A DNA stretch of 64,000 nt from Pseudomonas sp. L5B5 (GTDB lineage Bacteria; Pseudomonadota; Gammaproteobacteria; Pseudomonadales; Pseudomonadaceae), in contig NZ_CP084742.1 of the NCBI RefSeq assembly GCF_020520285.1, forward strand, positions 5,381,501-5,445,500, written 5' to 3'. The position numbers were made by a program, and so were the translations under genes. Shown here one piece after another: positions 42,313 to 52,282 of the stretch. The notes under the pieces are model-generated. The model saw only the letters and a program-made list of their open reading frames with translations. It made no database searches and was not told the DNA's origin. Numbering within the stretch: position 1 is the stretch's first letter; each line of letters starts with the position of its first letter.

Positions 42313-43836
42313 TCAGGCTCTGGACCTGGAGCAACCGTGGGACATGTTGGAAACCACTCGATTGCGTCCACTGGACTTGGCCTGGTATAGCGCCTTGTCG
42401 GCATTGCTCACCCAGTCCTCCTGGCGGGTGCCAGCATCGCCTGACCAGGTATTGATGCCGATGCTGACGGTCAAGGGCACGGCGTGTTCGGTCACGGCCG
42501 GCAGCGCTTCGATGCTGGCGCGGATCTTCTCGGCCATGAGCGAGGCCCCGGCCGTATCGGTGCCGGGCAGGATCACCGTGAATTCCTCGCCGCCATAACG
42601 TGCCGCCAGATCCGTCGGGCGGCCCACGCAGGCGGCAATGTTCTGCGCCACCAGGCGCAAGGCCTCATCCCCCAGCGGATGGCCGAAACGATCGTTGAAG
42701 GACTTGAAGTGATCGATATCGATCATCAACAGCGACAGCGGCTGGAGCGAGCGCTGAGCCCGGGCCCATTCGTTTTTCAGGGCCAGGTCCAGGCTGCGGC
42801 GATTGGCCAGGCCGGTGAGGGGATCAACAGCGGCCAGGCGCAACAGTTCCTGTTCGGCGCGGTGGCGACCCCGCAGTTCGCGACACAACAGCCAGGTCAG
42901 CCATAGCAGGGCAATGCACAGTACTCCCGTGGCACCGCTGACCAGCAGCGCGGTGCGGCGCCAGGAGCTGAAGACCTCATCGATGGACAGCGCGACAATC
43001 ACGATCAGCGGCAGGTCGCCCACCTGGGAAAAGGTATACAGCCGATGTGTCTTGTCCACGCTGGACACGCCGCTGAAGCTGCCATTGCCTTCTTGCAGGA
43101 TGCGTACGAAGTTGGGGCGATTGCTGAAACTCTTGCCAATCAGGTCGTCCGCCAGGGGCGGTTGCTGGGCGAGCAAAAAGCCATCGCGGCTGATCAGGTT
43201 GATCGTGCCGTTGCGGCCGATGTCCAAATTCTTGAACAGCTCATTGAAGTAGCCCAGGCGCATGGCCGCTTCGGCTACGCCGATGAACTCACCATTCTCG
43301 TTGCTCAGCCGACGACTGAAACTGATCCGCCAGTCATGCTCTGCAGTGCGGGCGCGAAACGGAGGGCTGATCTTCATTCCCGGGTCCGGATCGTCGATGT
43401 GCGGCCGAAAGTACTCGCGATCGGCGAAATTGCCCTTGCGAGGCACGACCGAAGCCGAGTCGGCAACCACATCGCCGTGCTTGTCCAACAACAGGATATC
43501 GCCTTTGTACGGCGCGGCGGTGGCTCGGTCGAACAGCGCCAGATGACGGATGGGCGCCGAAACGTCCTTCAGGTCGTTGCGTTGCGCTGCACTGATCAGC
43601 CCCTTGAGGGACAGGTCGTAGAGTTCGACGTTGCGCAATACGTCGGCGTCGATTAGTTGCACGATATTGTTGGCGGCACGGGTGGCGGCCTGTTCGGCGG
43701 CCCCGTGTTCACGGATCAGCAGGGAGGTGACGATACCGAGAATGGCCACGACGGTCAGTGAACTGACCAGGACCAGCAGACGTTCAGGATTTGACGCGAT
43801 TGTCCCTGTGCGGGGTGTCGCACTGCTCACGCTCAT
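42313..43836 (-). CDS. Membrane diguanylate cyclase with periplasmic Cache-like sensor
   Basis: 507 aa. TM1 lies near residues 22-42 and a large periplasmic domain at about 43-285 (LLDKHGDVVADSASV; FRARTAEHDWRISFSRRL; typical dCache/CHASE-like pattern). TM2 is near 290-315 and the cytoplasmic GGDEF domain spans about 340-500. The active-site loop RYGGEEF is intact, and an I-site RPTD precedes it by five residues, so it should make c-di-GMP and be product-inhibited. The signal is unknown. It is a single gene. Confidence 0.92.
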   Translation of the reverse strand: MSVSSATPRTGTIASNPERLLVLVSSLTVVAILGIVTSLLIREHGAAEQAATRAANNIVQLIDADVLRNVELYDLSLKGLISAAQRNDLKDVSAPIRHLALFDRATAAPYKGDILLLDKHGDVVADSASVVPRKGNFADREYFRPHIDDPDPGMKISPPFRARTAEHDWRISFSRRLSNENGEFIGVAEAAMRLGYFNELFKNLDIGRNGTINLISRDGFLLAQQPPLADDLIGKSFSNRPNFVRILQEGNGSFSGVSSVDKTHRLYTFSQVGDLPLIVIVALSIDEVFSSWRRTALLVSGATGVLCIALLWLTWLLCRELRGRHRAEQELLRLAAVDPLTGLANRRSLDLALKNEWARAQRSLQPLSLLMIDIDHFKSFNDRFGHPLGDEALRLVAQNIAACVGRPTDLAARYGGEEFTVILPGTDTAGASLMAEKIRASIEALPAVTEHAVPLTVSIGINTWSGDAGTRQEDWVSNADKALYQAKSSGRNRVVSNMSHGCSRSRA

Positions 43837-43933
43837 GATTTTGACTTCTGCTACGTCGACGGATTCAAGTCTAGTGTGGACGTGGGCTAAAGAAATCGGT
43901 CACGTCTGCGCGCTATATAAATCTCGCCTGAAC

Positions 43934-43963
43934 AAAAGGCCAGCAAAACCTGCTGGCCTTTTG
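43934..43963 (-). terminator. Terminator of the OprD-family gene
   Basis: 12-bp stem AAAAGGCCAGCA / TGCTGGCCTTTT with a 5-nt loop, just past the porin stop codon. Confidence 0.88.
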
Positions 43964-43974
43964 TTTGCAGCCCC

Positions 43975-45306
43975 TTAGAACACGTTGATCGGGTAGTCGA
44001 CGATCACCCGGTATTCATCGGTGTCGTTGTCCAGGGCGCCGTAGCCGTTGCCGCCACGGTTGGTAGCCCACTGCAGGCGCACAGCCAGATCCTTGGCCTT
44101 GCCGCCTTGCACCACATACTTGATATCCAGGTCGCGCTCCCAGTGCTTGGCGTGCTTGCCATCGGCGCTGTACCACTTGGCATAACCACGGCTGCCCGGA
44201 TCGACCTTGGTCAGGTCCAGTTCGCCGCGCGAGTAGGACAGGCCGGAGGTCAGGCCTGGCAAGCCGAGGCCGGCAAAATCGTAGACGTACTTGAGCTTCC
44301 ACGAGCGCTCGTTCGGGCCGTTGAAGTCCGAGTATTGCTGGGAGTTGTCCAGGTAGATGCTGTCGCCTTGGTTGATGTAGTCGAACGGCGTGTTGCCGTT
44401 GACCCGCTGGTAGGCCGCGGTGACGCTGTGGCTGCCCACGCCAACGGTCAGGTGCAGGCTGTAGGTGTTGTTGTCGATGTTGCCCAGCAGGGCCTGGCCG
44501 GTGTCCTGGGTGTGATAGAAGTGCAGGCCCGGGTTGAGGCTGACCAGTTCGTTCACCGCGTAGGTGTAGTCCAGATCGTAGTAGTACTGGTTCCAGATGT
44601 CCTTGAGCTCGGAAGCGTAGAGGCTGCTGGTCAGTCCCGGCACTGCGCTCCAGGCCACCCCGGCCCAGTTCAGATGTCGGCTCTTATCACTGCTGGGCAA
44701 GGTGCCGTAGGCGGTGCCAATGCGTTTGTGGCCGCTCTGGTTGTAGAGCTTGGTGAAGCTGGCCTGGCCACCCTCGATCAACCAGCCGTCGAAGCTGTGG
44801 TTGGCCAGGCTCACGCCACGGAAGGTCTGGGGCAGCATGCGGCTCATGCCGCCGGCGATCACCGGGTTGTTGAGGAACAGGTCGCCAGCCTTGAGTTCGG
44901 TATCGAAGGCACGCATTTTCAGGGTCGCGCCAGCGGTGGAGAACGATCCCGGAGCTTTGCCGCCGTCACTGCCGCTGCCGCTGATCGGCAGGATGCTCGA
45001 GCCATCGGTGCCGCCACCGCCGTCCAGCTTGAGGCCGAGCATGGCATTGGCATCCAGGCCGAAACCCACGGTGCCTTCGGTGTATCCGGATTCAAAGACC
45101 CCGAGGAACCCTTGGCCCCACTCGATGTTGTCATCGTTGTGCTGCTGGCGGTTGCGGTGCATGTAGTAGTTGCGGGCGTTGAGCTTGAGGCTTGATCCAG
45201 CGACGAAACCCTCGCTGGTGCCTTCTTCGGCGGCGTGTCCCAGGCTTGGGATCGTTGCAGCGATTGCAATGAACAGCGGGCTGACCTTCAGTGAAGTCCT
45301 GAACAA
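43975..45306 (-). CDS. OprD-family outer-membrane porin
   Basis: 443 aa. A signal peptide ([18 protein letters not shown]) is followed by a mature start [19 protein letters not shown], the usual opening strand of OprD/Occ channels. Family patterns include [31 protein letters not shown] and the C-terminal [10 protein letters not shown]. These 18-strand barrels take up small carboxylates, amino acids or peptides; the substrate is not assignable here. The start codon is TTG at 45306, with AAGGAG eight bases upstream; no ATG is near. Confidence 0.92.
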   Translation of the reverse strand: MFRTSLKVSPLFIAIAATIPSLGHAAEEGTSEGFVAGSSLKLNARNYYMHRNRQQHNDDNIEWGQGFLGVFESGYTEGTVGFGLDANAMLGLKLDGGGGTDGSSILPISGSGSDGGKAPGSFSTAGATLKMRAFDTELKAGDLFLNNPVIAGGMSRMLPQTFRGVSLANHSFDGWLIEGGQASFTKLYNQSGHKRIGTAYGTLPSSDKSRHLNWAGVAWSAVPGLTSSLYASELKDIWNQYYYDLDYTYAVNELVSLNPGLHFYHTQDTGQALLGNIDNNTYSLHLTVGVGSHSVTAAYQRVNGNTPFDYINQGDSIYLDNSQQYSDFNGPNERSWKLKYVYDFAGLGLPGLTSGLSYSRGELDLTKVDPGSRGYAKWYSADGKHAKHWERDLDIKYVVQGGKAKDLAVRLQWATNRGGNGYGALDNDTDEYRVIVDYPINVF

Positions 45307-45403
45307 CGTGTAGCTCCTTTGGTGGGTGAAGATGATTTTTTATTTTGAATTCGGTTGTCTCTTGTTCTGTACATGACGAATGTGCCGAGGATTTCTCCAC
45401 GAC

Positions 45404-45432
45404 AAAAAAAAGCCGCTGAAGTCAGCGGCTTT
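45404..45432 (-). terminator. Terminator of the small exported-protein gene
   Basis: On the minus strand, stem AAAGCCGCTGA / TCAGCGGCTTT with a 2-nt nominal loop, followed by a T7 run. Confidence 0.88.
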
Positions 45433-45496
45433 AAGACAACTCACTTCGGGATTGAACCCGCAGAAGTTATCGAGGGAAACGAGTCGGTGTCGCGAA

Positions 45497-45721
45497 TCAA
45501 CTGTCTTTGCGGGCATCAGCCTGGCTGTGCTCGGCAGTGATCTTCTGGGCTTGCTGACTGTTCTGCTGCTGGGCGGCCTGGGCCATCTGCGCTTGTTCGA
45601 AAGCGGCGGCGCGTGCGGCATTGCGAGCGACGAAAGCCTGGGATTCCTCGGCCATGGCAGCCGGGGCCACGAACAGGGAAGACAAAACAAACGCGCTGGC
45701 GATACCCATACTGTTGGACAT
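45497..45721 (-). CDS. Small exported Ala/Gln-rich protein, family unknown
   Basis: 74 aa. The signal peptide ends in VAPAAMA, so a mature product of about 50 residues is predicted. It is dominated by Ala and Gln (ARAAAFEQAQMAQAAQQQ) and probably a single helix in the periplasm. A good AAGAAGG site precedes the ATG at 45721, and a clean terminator follows, so it looks like a real monocistronic gene. I know no function. Confidence 0.7.
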   Translation of the reverse strand: MSNSMGIASAFVLSSLFVAPAAMAEESQAFVARNAARAAAFEQAQMAQAAQQQNSQQAQKITAEHSQADARKDS

Positions 45722-45897
45722 TTCTGAAGACCTTCTTGCAGAGCAAGTTCTATTCGGTGCGACAAAAATATAACCACGACCCGCCTGGAAAAAGAGCCGA
45801 ACAGGATAAGGACTGTTACCAAAAAAACAACAGTCAACAGGATGATGGTTGCAATATTTTGCAGCCAGCGGTCAGCACCGGGCGCTGGCCGCGCAAT

Positions 45898-47262
45898 TCA
45901 CAGGGGCAGATGCAGGCCGAAGGTATTGATGCCCTGGTCGCTGTGCACGAAGACGTCGCCCCCGTGCATCAAGGCGATGGCCTTGACGATGGCCAGGCCC
46001 AGGCCATGGTTGGCCCCGCTGTTGCTGCGAGAAGCATCCACCCGATAGAAACGCTCGAACAACCGCGGCAGGTGCTCGCTGGCGATTTCCTGGCCCGGAT
46101 TGCTGACGGCGATTGCCACCTGTTGCTCCTGCAACTCGATGCGCACGCGGATCACTTCCCCGGCAGCCGTGTGCTGCACGGCATTGCTCAACAGGTTGAT
46201 CAGGGCCCGGCGCAGGTGGGCGATCTCGATCCGGACCTGGGCATCGCCTTCGACCTCGACCCTGACCTGGGCATCCTCGAGGATGAAATCCAGGTAGTCC
46301 AGGGTGGTCGCCACCTCCGTGGCCAGCGAGGCGCTGGTGAGCTTGGTGGCCTTGCTGCCCTGGTCGGCGCTGGCCAGGAACAGCATGTCGTTGACGATCG
46401 TGCGCAAGCGCTCCAGCTCTTCGAGGTTGGACTGCAGCACCTCGAAATAGTGTTCCGCCGAGCGTCCGCGAGTCAGGGCGACCTGGGTCTGGCCGATCAG
46501 GTTGGTCAAGGGCGAGCGCAGTTCATGGGCCACATCGGCATTGAACGACTCCAGGCGCGAGTAGGCCTGCTCGACTCGCTCCAGGGTGGAATTGAACGAA
46601 TTGACGAACTGGTTCAGTTCTGGTGGCAACGGAGAGAGCTGCAGACGCCCGGAGAGCCTGGGCGGGGTCAGGCGCTGGGCCTCCTGGGACAGCTTGATCA
46701 GCGGCTTGAGGCCGATCCGTGCCACCCAGTAGCCCATGGCCGAAGCCAGCAGCACGCCGGCGATGGCCAGGCCGATCAGGGCCATCAGCAACTGATGCTG
46801 GGTCTGGTGGAAAGTGTCGGTATCGATCGCAATCAGGAAGCGCAGGGCCGGCCGCTGCTCCTTGGCCGGCAACTGGCTGACCAGCACCCGCAGGGGATAG
46901 GGATGGTCGTTCAAGGCCAGGTCGCGCATGCCCAGCGGGCCCTGGGCGAAGGCGCGGAGGCGCGCATCGGGGTTGCCGTACTCATAGGCGGGATCGCCGC
47001 TGATGGCCCAGAAGCGGATGCGCTTGTCTTCCTCGCTGAGCAGCTTGAGCTTGGCGTTGATCTTGGCCCAGTGCTCGGGATTGCCGTAGCGGGTCAGGGC
47101 CGACTCCAGCACGCTGTAGCGCGCGTCCAGTTCGGCTTCCGGCAGCAGGCCCAGGCCCTTGTCCACTTGTTGATAGAGGGCGGCACCGATCAACAGGAAG
47201 ACCAGCAGCGCCACCAGGGTGAACAGCCCGCTCAGGCGCAGGGCGATGGAGTTACTCGCCAC
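45898..47262 (-). CDS. CusS-like (heavy-metal type) sensor histidine kinase
   Basis: 454 aa. TM1 at about 10-30, a periplasmic sensor to about 155, and TM2 at 158-180. HAMP follows, then the H box FNADVAHELRSPLTNL with His246, and a HATPase with N box INLLSNAVQHTA and G box NHGLGLAIVKAI. The layout matches the CusS/CopS/IrlS group. The start is GTG at 47262, which overlaps the response-regulator stop by 11 nt; the longer frame lies in that gene. It is the last gene of an operon with an RND pump, so it probably senses a pump substrate; metal specificity is not shown. Confidence 0.9.
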   Translation of the reverse strand: MASNSIALRLSGLFTLVALLVFLLIGAALYQQVDKGLGLLPEAELDARYSVLESALTRYGNPEHWAKINAKLKLLSEEDKRIRFWAISGDPAYEYGNPDARLRAFAQGPLGMRDLALNDHPYPLRVLVSQLPAKEQRPALRFLIAIDTDTFHQTQHQLLMALIGLAIAGVLLASAMGYWVARIGLKPLIKLSQEAQRLTPPRLSGRLQLSPLPPELNQFVNSFNSTLERVEQAYSRLESFNADVAHELRSPLTNLIGQTQVALTRGRSAEHYFEVLQSNLEELERLRTIVNDMLFLASADQGSKATKLTSASLATEVATTLDYLDFILEDAQVRVEVEGDAQVRIEIAHLRRALINLLSNAVQHTAAGEVIRVRIELQEQQVAIAVSNPGQEIASEHLPRLFERFYRVDASRSNSGANHGLGLAIVKAIALMHGGDVFVHSDQGINTFGLHLPL

Positions 47263-47929
47263 CGCGGCTCTCCAGTACATAACCCATGCCACGGATGGTG
47301 TGCAGCAACTTGTGCTCGAAAGGACCGTCGAGCTTGGCCCGCAAGCGCTTGATCGCCACCTCCACCACATTGGCATCGCTGTCGAAATTGATGTCCCAGA
47401 CCATCTCGGCAATGGCGGTCTTGGACAGGATTTCGCCCTGGCGCCGGGCCAGCACGCTGAGCAGCGAGAACTCCTTGGCGGTCAGGTCCAGGCGAGTGCC
47501 GGCACGGCTGGCCTTGCGGCTGATCAAGTCGATCCACAGGTCGGCGATGGTGATCTGTACCGGTTCGTGGCCACCGCTGCGGCGGGTCAGCGCCTGCAGC
47601 CGGGCGACCAGTTCGAGAAAGGAGAACGGCTTGCCCAGGTAGTCGTCGGCGCCGTCGCGCAGGCCCTTGACCCGGTCTTCCACCCGTTCACGGGCGGTGA
47701 GCATGATCACCGGGGTCTGCTTGCGAGCACGCAGGGCCCGCAGCACTCCGAAGCCATCCAGGCCAGGCAGCATCACATCCAGCACAATCACGCCGTAGTC
47801 GCTTTCCAGGGCCAGGTGCAGGCCCTCGATGCCATCCCGGGCCAGGTCCACGGTATAGCCTTGTTCGGTCAGCCCGCGATGCAGGTAGTCCGCGGTTTTT
47901 TCTTCGTCTTCGATAATCAGAACGCGCAT
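47252..47929 (-). CDS. CusR-like response regulator
   Basis: 225 aa. Receiver domain with D51 (IVLDVMLPGLDGF) and K100 (YLGKPF). The OmpR-type winged HTH is about 130-222 (SKTAIAEMVWDINFDSDANVVEVAIKRLRAKLD), typical of heavy-metal response regulators (CusR/CzcR/IrlR). It starts 8 bp after the pump gene stop and its end overlaps the kinase. It is the likely regulator of the pump promoter. Confidence 0.92.
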   Translation of the reverse strand: MRVLIIEDEEKTADYLHRGLTEQGYTVDLARDGIEGLHLALESDYGVIVLDVMLPGLDGFGVLRALRARKQTPVIMLTARERVEDRVKGLRDGADDYLGKPFSFLELVARLQALTRRSGGHEPVQITIADLWIDLISRKASRAGTRLDLTAKEFSLLSVLARRQGEILSKTAIAEMVWDINFDSDANVVEVAIKRLRAKLDGPFEHKLLHTIRGMGYVLESRGGE

Positions 47930-47937
47930 GACCCGCC

Positions 47938-50900
47938 TCAGGTTTTGGTCGCCGGCATCAGGGCCGGCTGGGGCCGGTGGAACAGCCGCTCGAGCCACAA
48001 GTATATGACCGGCGTGGTGAACAGCGTCAGGGCCTGGCTCACCAGCAGGCCGCCGACCACGGCGATGCCCAGGGGCTGGCGCAACTCCGCACCAGCGCCG
48101 TAGCCGAGCATCAGCGGCAAGGCGCCGAGCAGGGCGGCCAGGGTGGTCATGATGATCGGTCGAAAGCGCGTGATGCACGCCTGGTAGATCGCCTCCTGCG
48201 GTGCAAGCCCGCGATTGCGCTGGGCCTCCAGGGCAAAGTCGATCATCAGGATGCCATTCTTCTTGACGATGCCGATCAGCAGCACCAGCCCGATGAGCGC
48301 CATGATCGAGAAGTCCTGGCCGCACAGCCAGAGCATCAGCAGGGCGCCCAGGCCCGCCGAGGGCAGGGTGGAGATGATGGTCAAGGGATGCACGAAGCTT
48401 TCGTAGAGCACCCCGAGGATGATGTACACCGCCACCAGCGCCGCGAGGATCAGGTACGGCTGGCTGGCCAGGGAGCTCTGGAACGCCTGGGCCGCGCCCT
48501 GGAAATTGCCGCTGATGGCCGCTGGCATGCCGATTTCGCGCTTGGCCTGGTCCAGCAGGATCACCGCGTCCCCCAGGGCCACGCCCGGCGCCAGGTTGAA
48601 CGACAGGTTGGCCGCAGGGAACATGCCGTCGTGGGCAATCGACAACGGCCCTACGGTGGGCGCGTCGAAGCGTGCCAGGGCCGAGAGCGGCACCATCTCC
48701 CCGGTCAGCGGCGAGCGCAGGTAGAAGTAGGCGAGGCTCTCGGCCTTGCCCCGTTGCCGGGTATCGAGTTCGAGGATCACGTTGTACTGGTTGACCTGGG
48801 TCTGGAACTCGTTGATCTGGCGCTGGCCGAAGGCGTCGTACAGCGCCTCGTCGACATCGCTGGCCGTCAGGCCGAAGCGGGCCGCGGCGGTCCGGTCGAT
48901 ATCGATGTGCGTGATGCTGCCACCCAGTTGCAGGTCGTTGGAAATATCGCGGAAGGCCGGGTTGCCGCGCAACTTCTCGGTCAGGCGTTGGGTCCAGGTG
49001 CTCAGGGTCGGGCCGTCATTGCTTTTCAGCACGTACTGGTACTGGGCCCGGCTTGGGCCGGAACTGAGGTTGATGTCCTGGCCGGCCCGCAGGTAGAGGG
49101 TGATTCCCGGCACCGCCATCAGTTGCGGGCGAATGCGGTCGATGAAGGCGCTGGCAGAGACGTCACGTTCGCCACGTTTTTTCAGCGAGATCCAGAAACG
49201 ACCGTTGGCGATGGTCTGGTTGCTGCCCGAGACGCCCACTGAATGAGAGAACGCCTGCACTGCCGGATCGGCGGCAACGATCTCGGCCAGCGCCTGGTGT
49301 TTCTTCACCATGTCCGGGTAGGAAATGTCCGCCGCAGCTTCGGTGGTGCCAAGGACGAAACCGGTGTCCTGCACCGGAAAGAACCCCTTGGGAATCATGA
49401 TGTAGCCGGCGATGGCCATGCCCAGGGTCAGGGCGAAGAGCCCCAACATCAGCTTCTGGTGAGCCAGGGCCCGGCGCAGGCCGCGTTCGTAAAGGGCTAG
49501 CAGACGCTCGCCGAAACCGGGGGCGGTGTGTTCCGAGTGCACCGGTGCACGCATGAACAGCGCGGCCAGGGTCGGCGCCAGGGTCAGCGAGACCACCACC
49601 GAGATCATGATGGTCGAGGTCGCGGTCAAGGCGAACTCCTTGAACAGCCGGCCCACCACGCCGCCCATGAACAGCAGGGGAATGAAGGCCGCCACCAGGG
49701 AAAAGCTGATGGACACCACGGTGAAGCCAATCTCCCCGGCACCCTTGATCGCTGCCTCACGCATGCCGTCGCCGGCCTCCAGGTGCCGATGGATGTTCTC
49801 GACCACCACAATGGCGTCGTCCACCACGAACCCCACGGCGATGACAATGGCCACCAGGGTCAGGTTGTTCAGGCTGAACCCCATCACGTACATCAGCGCG
49901 CAACTGGCGGTCAGCGAGACGCCCAGGACTGCCGAGACGATCAAGGTAGCCGACCACTGGCGCAGGAACAGCGCCATCACCGCCACCACCAGCAGCACTG
50001 CGATCAGCAGGGTGATCTCCACTTCGTGCAGCGAGGCGCGGATGGTCTGGGTCCGGTCCACCAGCACCTTGACCTGCACCGAGGCCGGCAGCATCGCCTC
50101 AAGGCCCGGGAGGGCCGCCTGGATCCGGTCCACGGTCTCGACGATGTTGGCCCCGGGCTGGCGCGAAATCACCAGGTTGACCCCGGGCTGGTCGCCGGAC
50201 CAGGCCTGGACGTAGGCGTCTTCCGGGCCGCTGACCACCCGTGCCACGTCCTGCAGGTGCACCGGTGCGCCATCCTTGTAGGAAACGATCAGTTGCCCAT
50301 ATTCCTCGGGATGGAACAGTTGGTCATTGGTGGACAAGGTGGAAATGCTCGACTCGCCGTACAGGGCACCCTTGGCCAGGTTGAGGCTGGTCTGCTGGAT
50401 CGCCAGGCGGATGTCGGCGAGTGTCAGTCCGATGGCCGCCAGTTTGTCCGCCGAGGCCTGGACCCGGATCGCCGGGCGCTGCTGGCCGGTGATGTTGATC
50501 TGGCCGACGCCGTCGATCTGGCTGATCTGCCGGGCCAGCAGGGTCTCGGCATAGTCGCTCAGTTCAGTCCCGGGCATCTGCATCGAGCTGATACTGAGGA
50601 TCAGCACCGGACTGTCCGCGGGGTTGACCTTCTTCCAGGTGGGCAGCGTGGGCATGTCCTTGGGCAGTTTGCCGGCGGCGGTGTTGATCGCCGCCTGCAC
50701 TTCCTGGGCGGCGGTGTCGATGCTCTTGTTCAGGGTGAACTGCAAGGTCAGCAAGGAGGTGCCCAGGGCGCTGCTGGAGGTCATCTGGGTCATGCCGGGA
50801 ATGGCGCTGAATTGCACTTCCAGCGGTGTGGCCACCGAAGAGGCCATGGTGTCCGGGCTGGCCCCGGGCAGGGCCGCCGAGACCTGGATCGTGGGGAACT

Positions 50901-51033
50901 CGGCTTCCGGCAGCGGAGCCACCGGCAGGCGCGGAAAGGCGATCAGCCCCAGCAGTACCAGGGCAAAGGTCAGCAGGACGGTGGCGACCGGATGATCGAC
51001 GCACCAGGCGGATATCGAGCCCTGACCTTTCAT
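47938..51033 (-). CDS. RND-family efflux transporter, inner-membrane subunit
   Basis: 1031 aa HAE-1/MdtBC-type proton-driven pump with twelve membrane helices and two large periplasmic loops. TM4 carries the proton-relay Asp pair in GFVVDDAIVVVENIHRH. The N-terminus VDHPVATVLLTFALVLLGLIAFPRLPVAPLP and PKGFFPVQDTGFVLG match MdtB/MuxB-like proteins, which export drugs rather than metals. It overlaps the adaptor gene by 4 nt. No outer-membrane channel gene is adjacent, so it must borrow a TolC/OprM-type channel. Confidence 0.94.
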   Translation of the reverse strand: MKGQGSISAWCVDHPVATVLLTFALVLLGLIAFPRLPVAPLPEAEFPTIQVSAALPGASPDTMASSVATPLEVQFSAIPGMTQMTSSSALGTSLLTLQFTLNKSIDTAAQEVQAAINTAAGKLPKDMPTLPTWKKVNPADSPVLILSISSMQMPGTELSDYAETLLARQISQIDGVGQINITGQQRPAIRVQASADKLAAIGLTLADIRLAIQQTSLNLAKGALYGESSISTLSTNDQLFHPEEYGQLIVSYKDGAPVHLQDVARVVSGPEDAYVQAWSGDQPGVNLVISRQPGANIVETVDRIQAALPGLEAMLPASVQVKVLVDRTQTIRASLHEVEITLLIAVLLVVAVMALFLRQWSATLIVSAVLGVSLTASCALMYVMGFSLNNLTLVAIVIAVGFVVDDAIVVVENIHRHLEAGDGMREAAIKGAGEIGFTVVSISFSLVAAFIPLLFMGGVVGRLFKEFALTATSTIMISVVVSLTLAPTLAALFMRAPVHSEHTAPGFGERLLALYERGLRRALAHQKLMLGLFALTLGMAIAGYIMIPKGFFPVQDTGFVLGTTEAAADISYPDMVKKHQALAEIVAADPAVQAFSHSVGVSGSNQTIANGRFWISLKKRGERDVSASAFIDRIRPQLMAVPGITLYLRAGQDINLSSGPSRAQYQYVLKSNDGPTLSTWTQRLTEKLRGNPAFRDISNDLQLGGSITHIDIDRTAAARFGLTASDVDEALYDAFGQRQINEFQTQVNQYNVILELDTRQRGKAESLAYFYLRSPLTGEMVPLSALARFDAPTVGPLSIAHDGMFPAANLSFNLAPGVALGDAVILLDQAKREIGMPAAISGNFQGAAQAFQSSLASQPYLILAALVAVYIILGVLYESFVHPLTIISTLPSAGLGALLMLWLCGQDFSIMALIGLVLLIGIVKKNGILMIDFALEAQRNRGLAPQEAIYQACITRFRPIIMTTLAALLGALPLMLGYGAGAELRQPLGIAVVGGLLVSQALTLFTTPVIYLWLERLFHRPQPALMPATKT

Positions 51034-52190
51034 GGCTTGGATTCCTCGGCCCGGGCCAGCTGGGGTGGGTCACCCACCACCTGGACCTGGGAGCCGGGCT
51101 TGAGTCGCGACTGGCCGTCGCTGACCAGCACATCGCCGGCCTGGACCCCGGAAACGATAGTCAAGCCGCTGTCCTGATACAGCACCTGCACGGGCACCGC
51201 TTCCACCTGCTGGCCCTTGACCCGGTACACGAAGTGCTGGTCCAGGCCGCGCTGGACCACGGTCGGCGGTACGGTCAGTGCTCCCTGGTCCAGCGCGGTC
51301 TGGATCTTCAGCGTCACCAGTTGCCCGGGCCAGAGCGCTTGCCCGGCGTTGTCGAACTCGGCCTTGGCGCGAAGGGTGCCGGTGCTGGTGTTGATCTGGT
51401 TGTCGATCAGGGTCAGGTGGCCGTTGCCCAGCAGCGCCCCCGGGCTGTCGCTGTCGGCGCCCTGGTAGGCCATGACGGCCGCCGGGGACTGGGCCTTGAT
51501 CAGCCGTTGCAGGGTCGGCAGCATCTGCTGCGGCAACGAGAATTCCACGGCAATGGGATCGATCTGGGTCACCGAGAACAGGCCCTGGGTGTCCGTCATT
51601 CGCAGGAAGTTGCCTTCGTCCACGGTGCGAATGCCCACGCGACCCGTCACAGGGGAGCGGATCTGGGTGTAGGACAGCTGTACCTGGGCCGCGTCGATGG
51701 CCGCCAGGTTGCCCTGGACCGTGGCGTTGAGCTGATTGACCAGGGCTGCTTGCTGGTCGTAGGTCTGCCTGGAGATGCCGTCATCCACCGACAGCAACTT
51801 GTAGCGCTTGAGGTTGACCTGGGCCACCTGCAACTGCGCCTGGTTTTGCGCCAGCTGTGCCCGGGCCTGGTCGAGGGCGGCGCGGATCGAGCGGTCGTCG
51901 ATGGTCGCCAACAGATCACCGGCCTTGACCTGTTGCCCCTCCTTGACCAGTAACCGAGTAAGAATGCCGTCCACCTGGGGTCGAATGGCCACGCTGTGCA
52001 GCGACAGCACCGAGCCGATGCCACTGCTGTAGCGCGGCACGTCCTGGCGCATGACCTCCACGACCCGCACCGGGATCGCCGTGGGGGTGGCCAGCTTGGC
52101 GGTCGACGGCTTGCTCAGGAGCCACGCGGCGCTGGCGGCGAGGGCCACGAGCAGGGCGACGGTGACGATGGTTTTCTTGGCAATGGGCAT
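51030..52190 (-). CDS. RND periplasmic adaptor (membrane fusion protein)
   Basis: 386 aa. One N-terminal anchor helix (TIVTVALLVALAASAAWLL), then lipoyl halves (VDGILTRLLVKEGQQVKAGDLLATID; RSPVTGRVGIRTVDEGNFLRM) split by an alpha-hairpin coiled coil (about 100-165). Beta-barrel and membrane-proximal domains follow. MdtA-like. It is the first gene of the four-gene operon. The sequence before the ATG lacks a purine-rich ribosome-binding site, which is odd for a leading gene. Confidence 0.92.
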   Translation of the reverse strand: MPIAKKTIVTVALLVALAASAAWLLSKPSTAKLATPTAIPVRVVEVMRQDVPRYSSGIGSVLSLHSVAIRPQVDGILTRLLVKEGQQVKAGDLLATIDDRSIRAALDQARAQLAQNQAQLQVAQVNLKRYKLLSVDDGISRQTYDQQAALVNQLNATVQGNLAAIDAAQVQLSYTQIRSPVTGRVGIRTVDEGNFLRMTDTQGLFSVTQIDPIAVEFSLPQQMLPTLQRLIKAQSPAAVMAYQGADSDSPGALLGNGHLTLIDNQINTSTGTLRAKAEFDNAGQALWPGQLVTLKIQTALDQGALTVPPTVVQRGLDQHFVYRVKGQQVEAVPVQVLYQDSGLTIVSGVQAGDVLVSDGQSRLKPGSQVQVVGDPPQLARAEESKP

Positions 52191-52282
52191 GGGGGAGGGC
52201 GCCGAGGCTGTGATGTCGCAGGAATGGCCATGATCTGTGGGCAGTTATAAGCCAGCGACCGGGTCAGCACGGTGACGGCCAG

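Noticed and set aside
49528..51177. A 549-codon open frame antisense to the RND pump and adaptor
   Set aside because: The translation is His/Gly/Gln-rich shadow sequence; the minus-strand pump is unambiguous.
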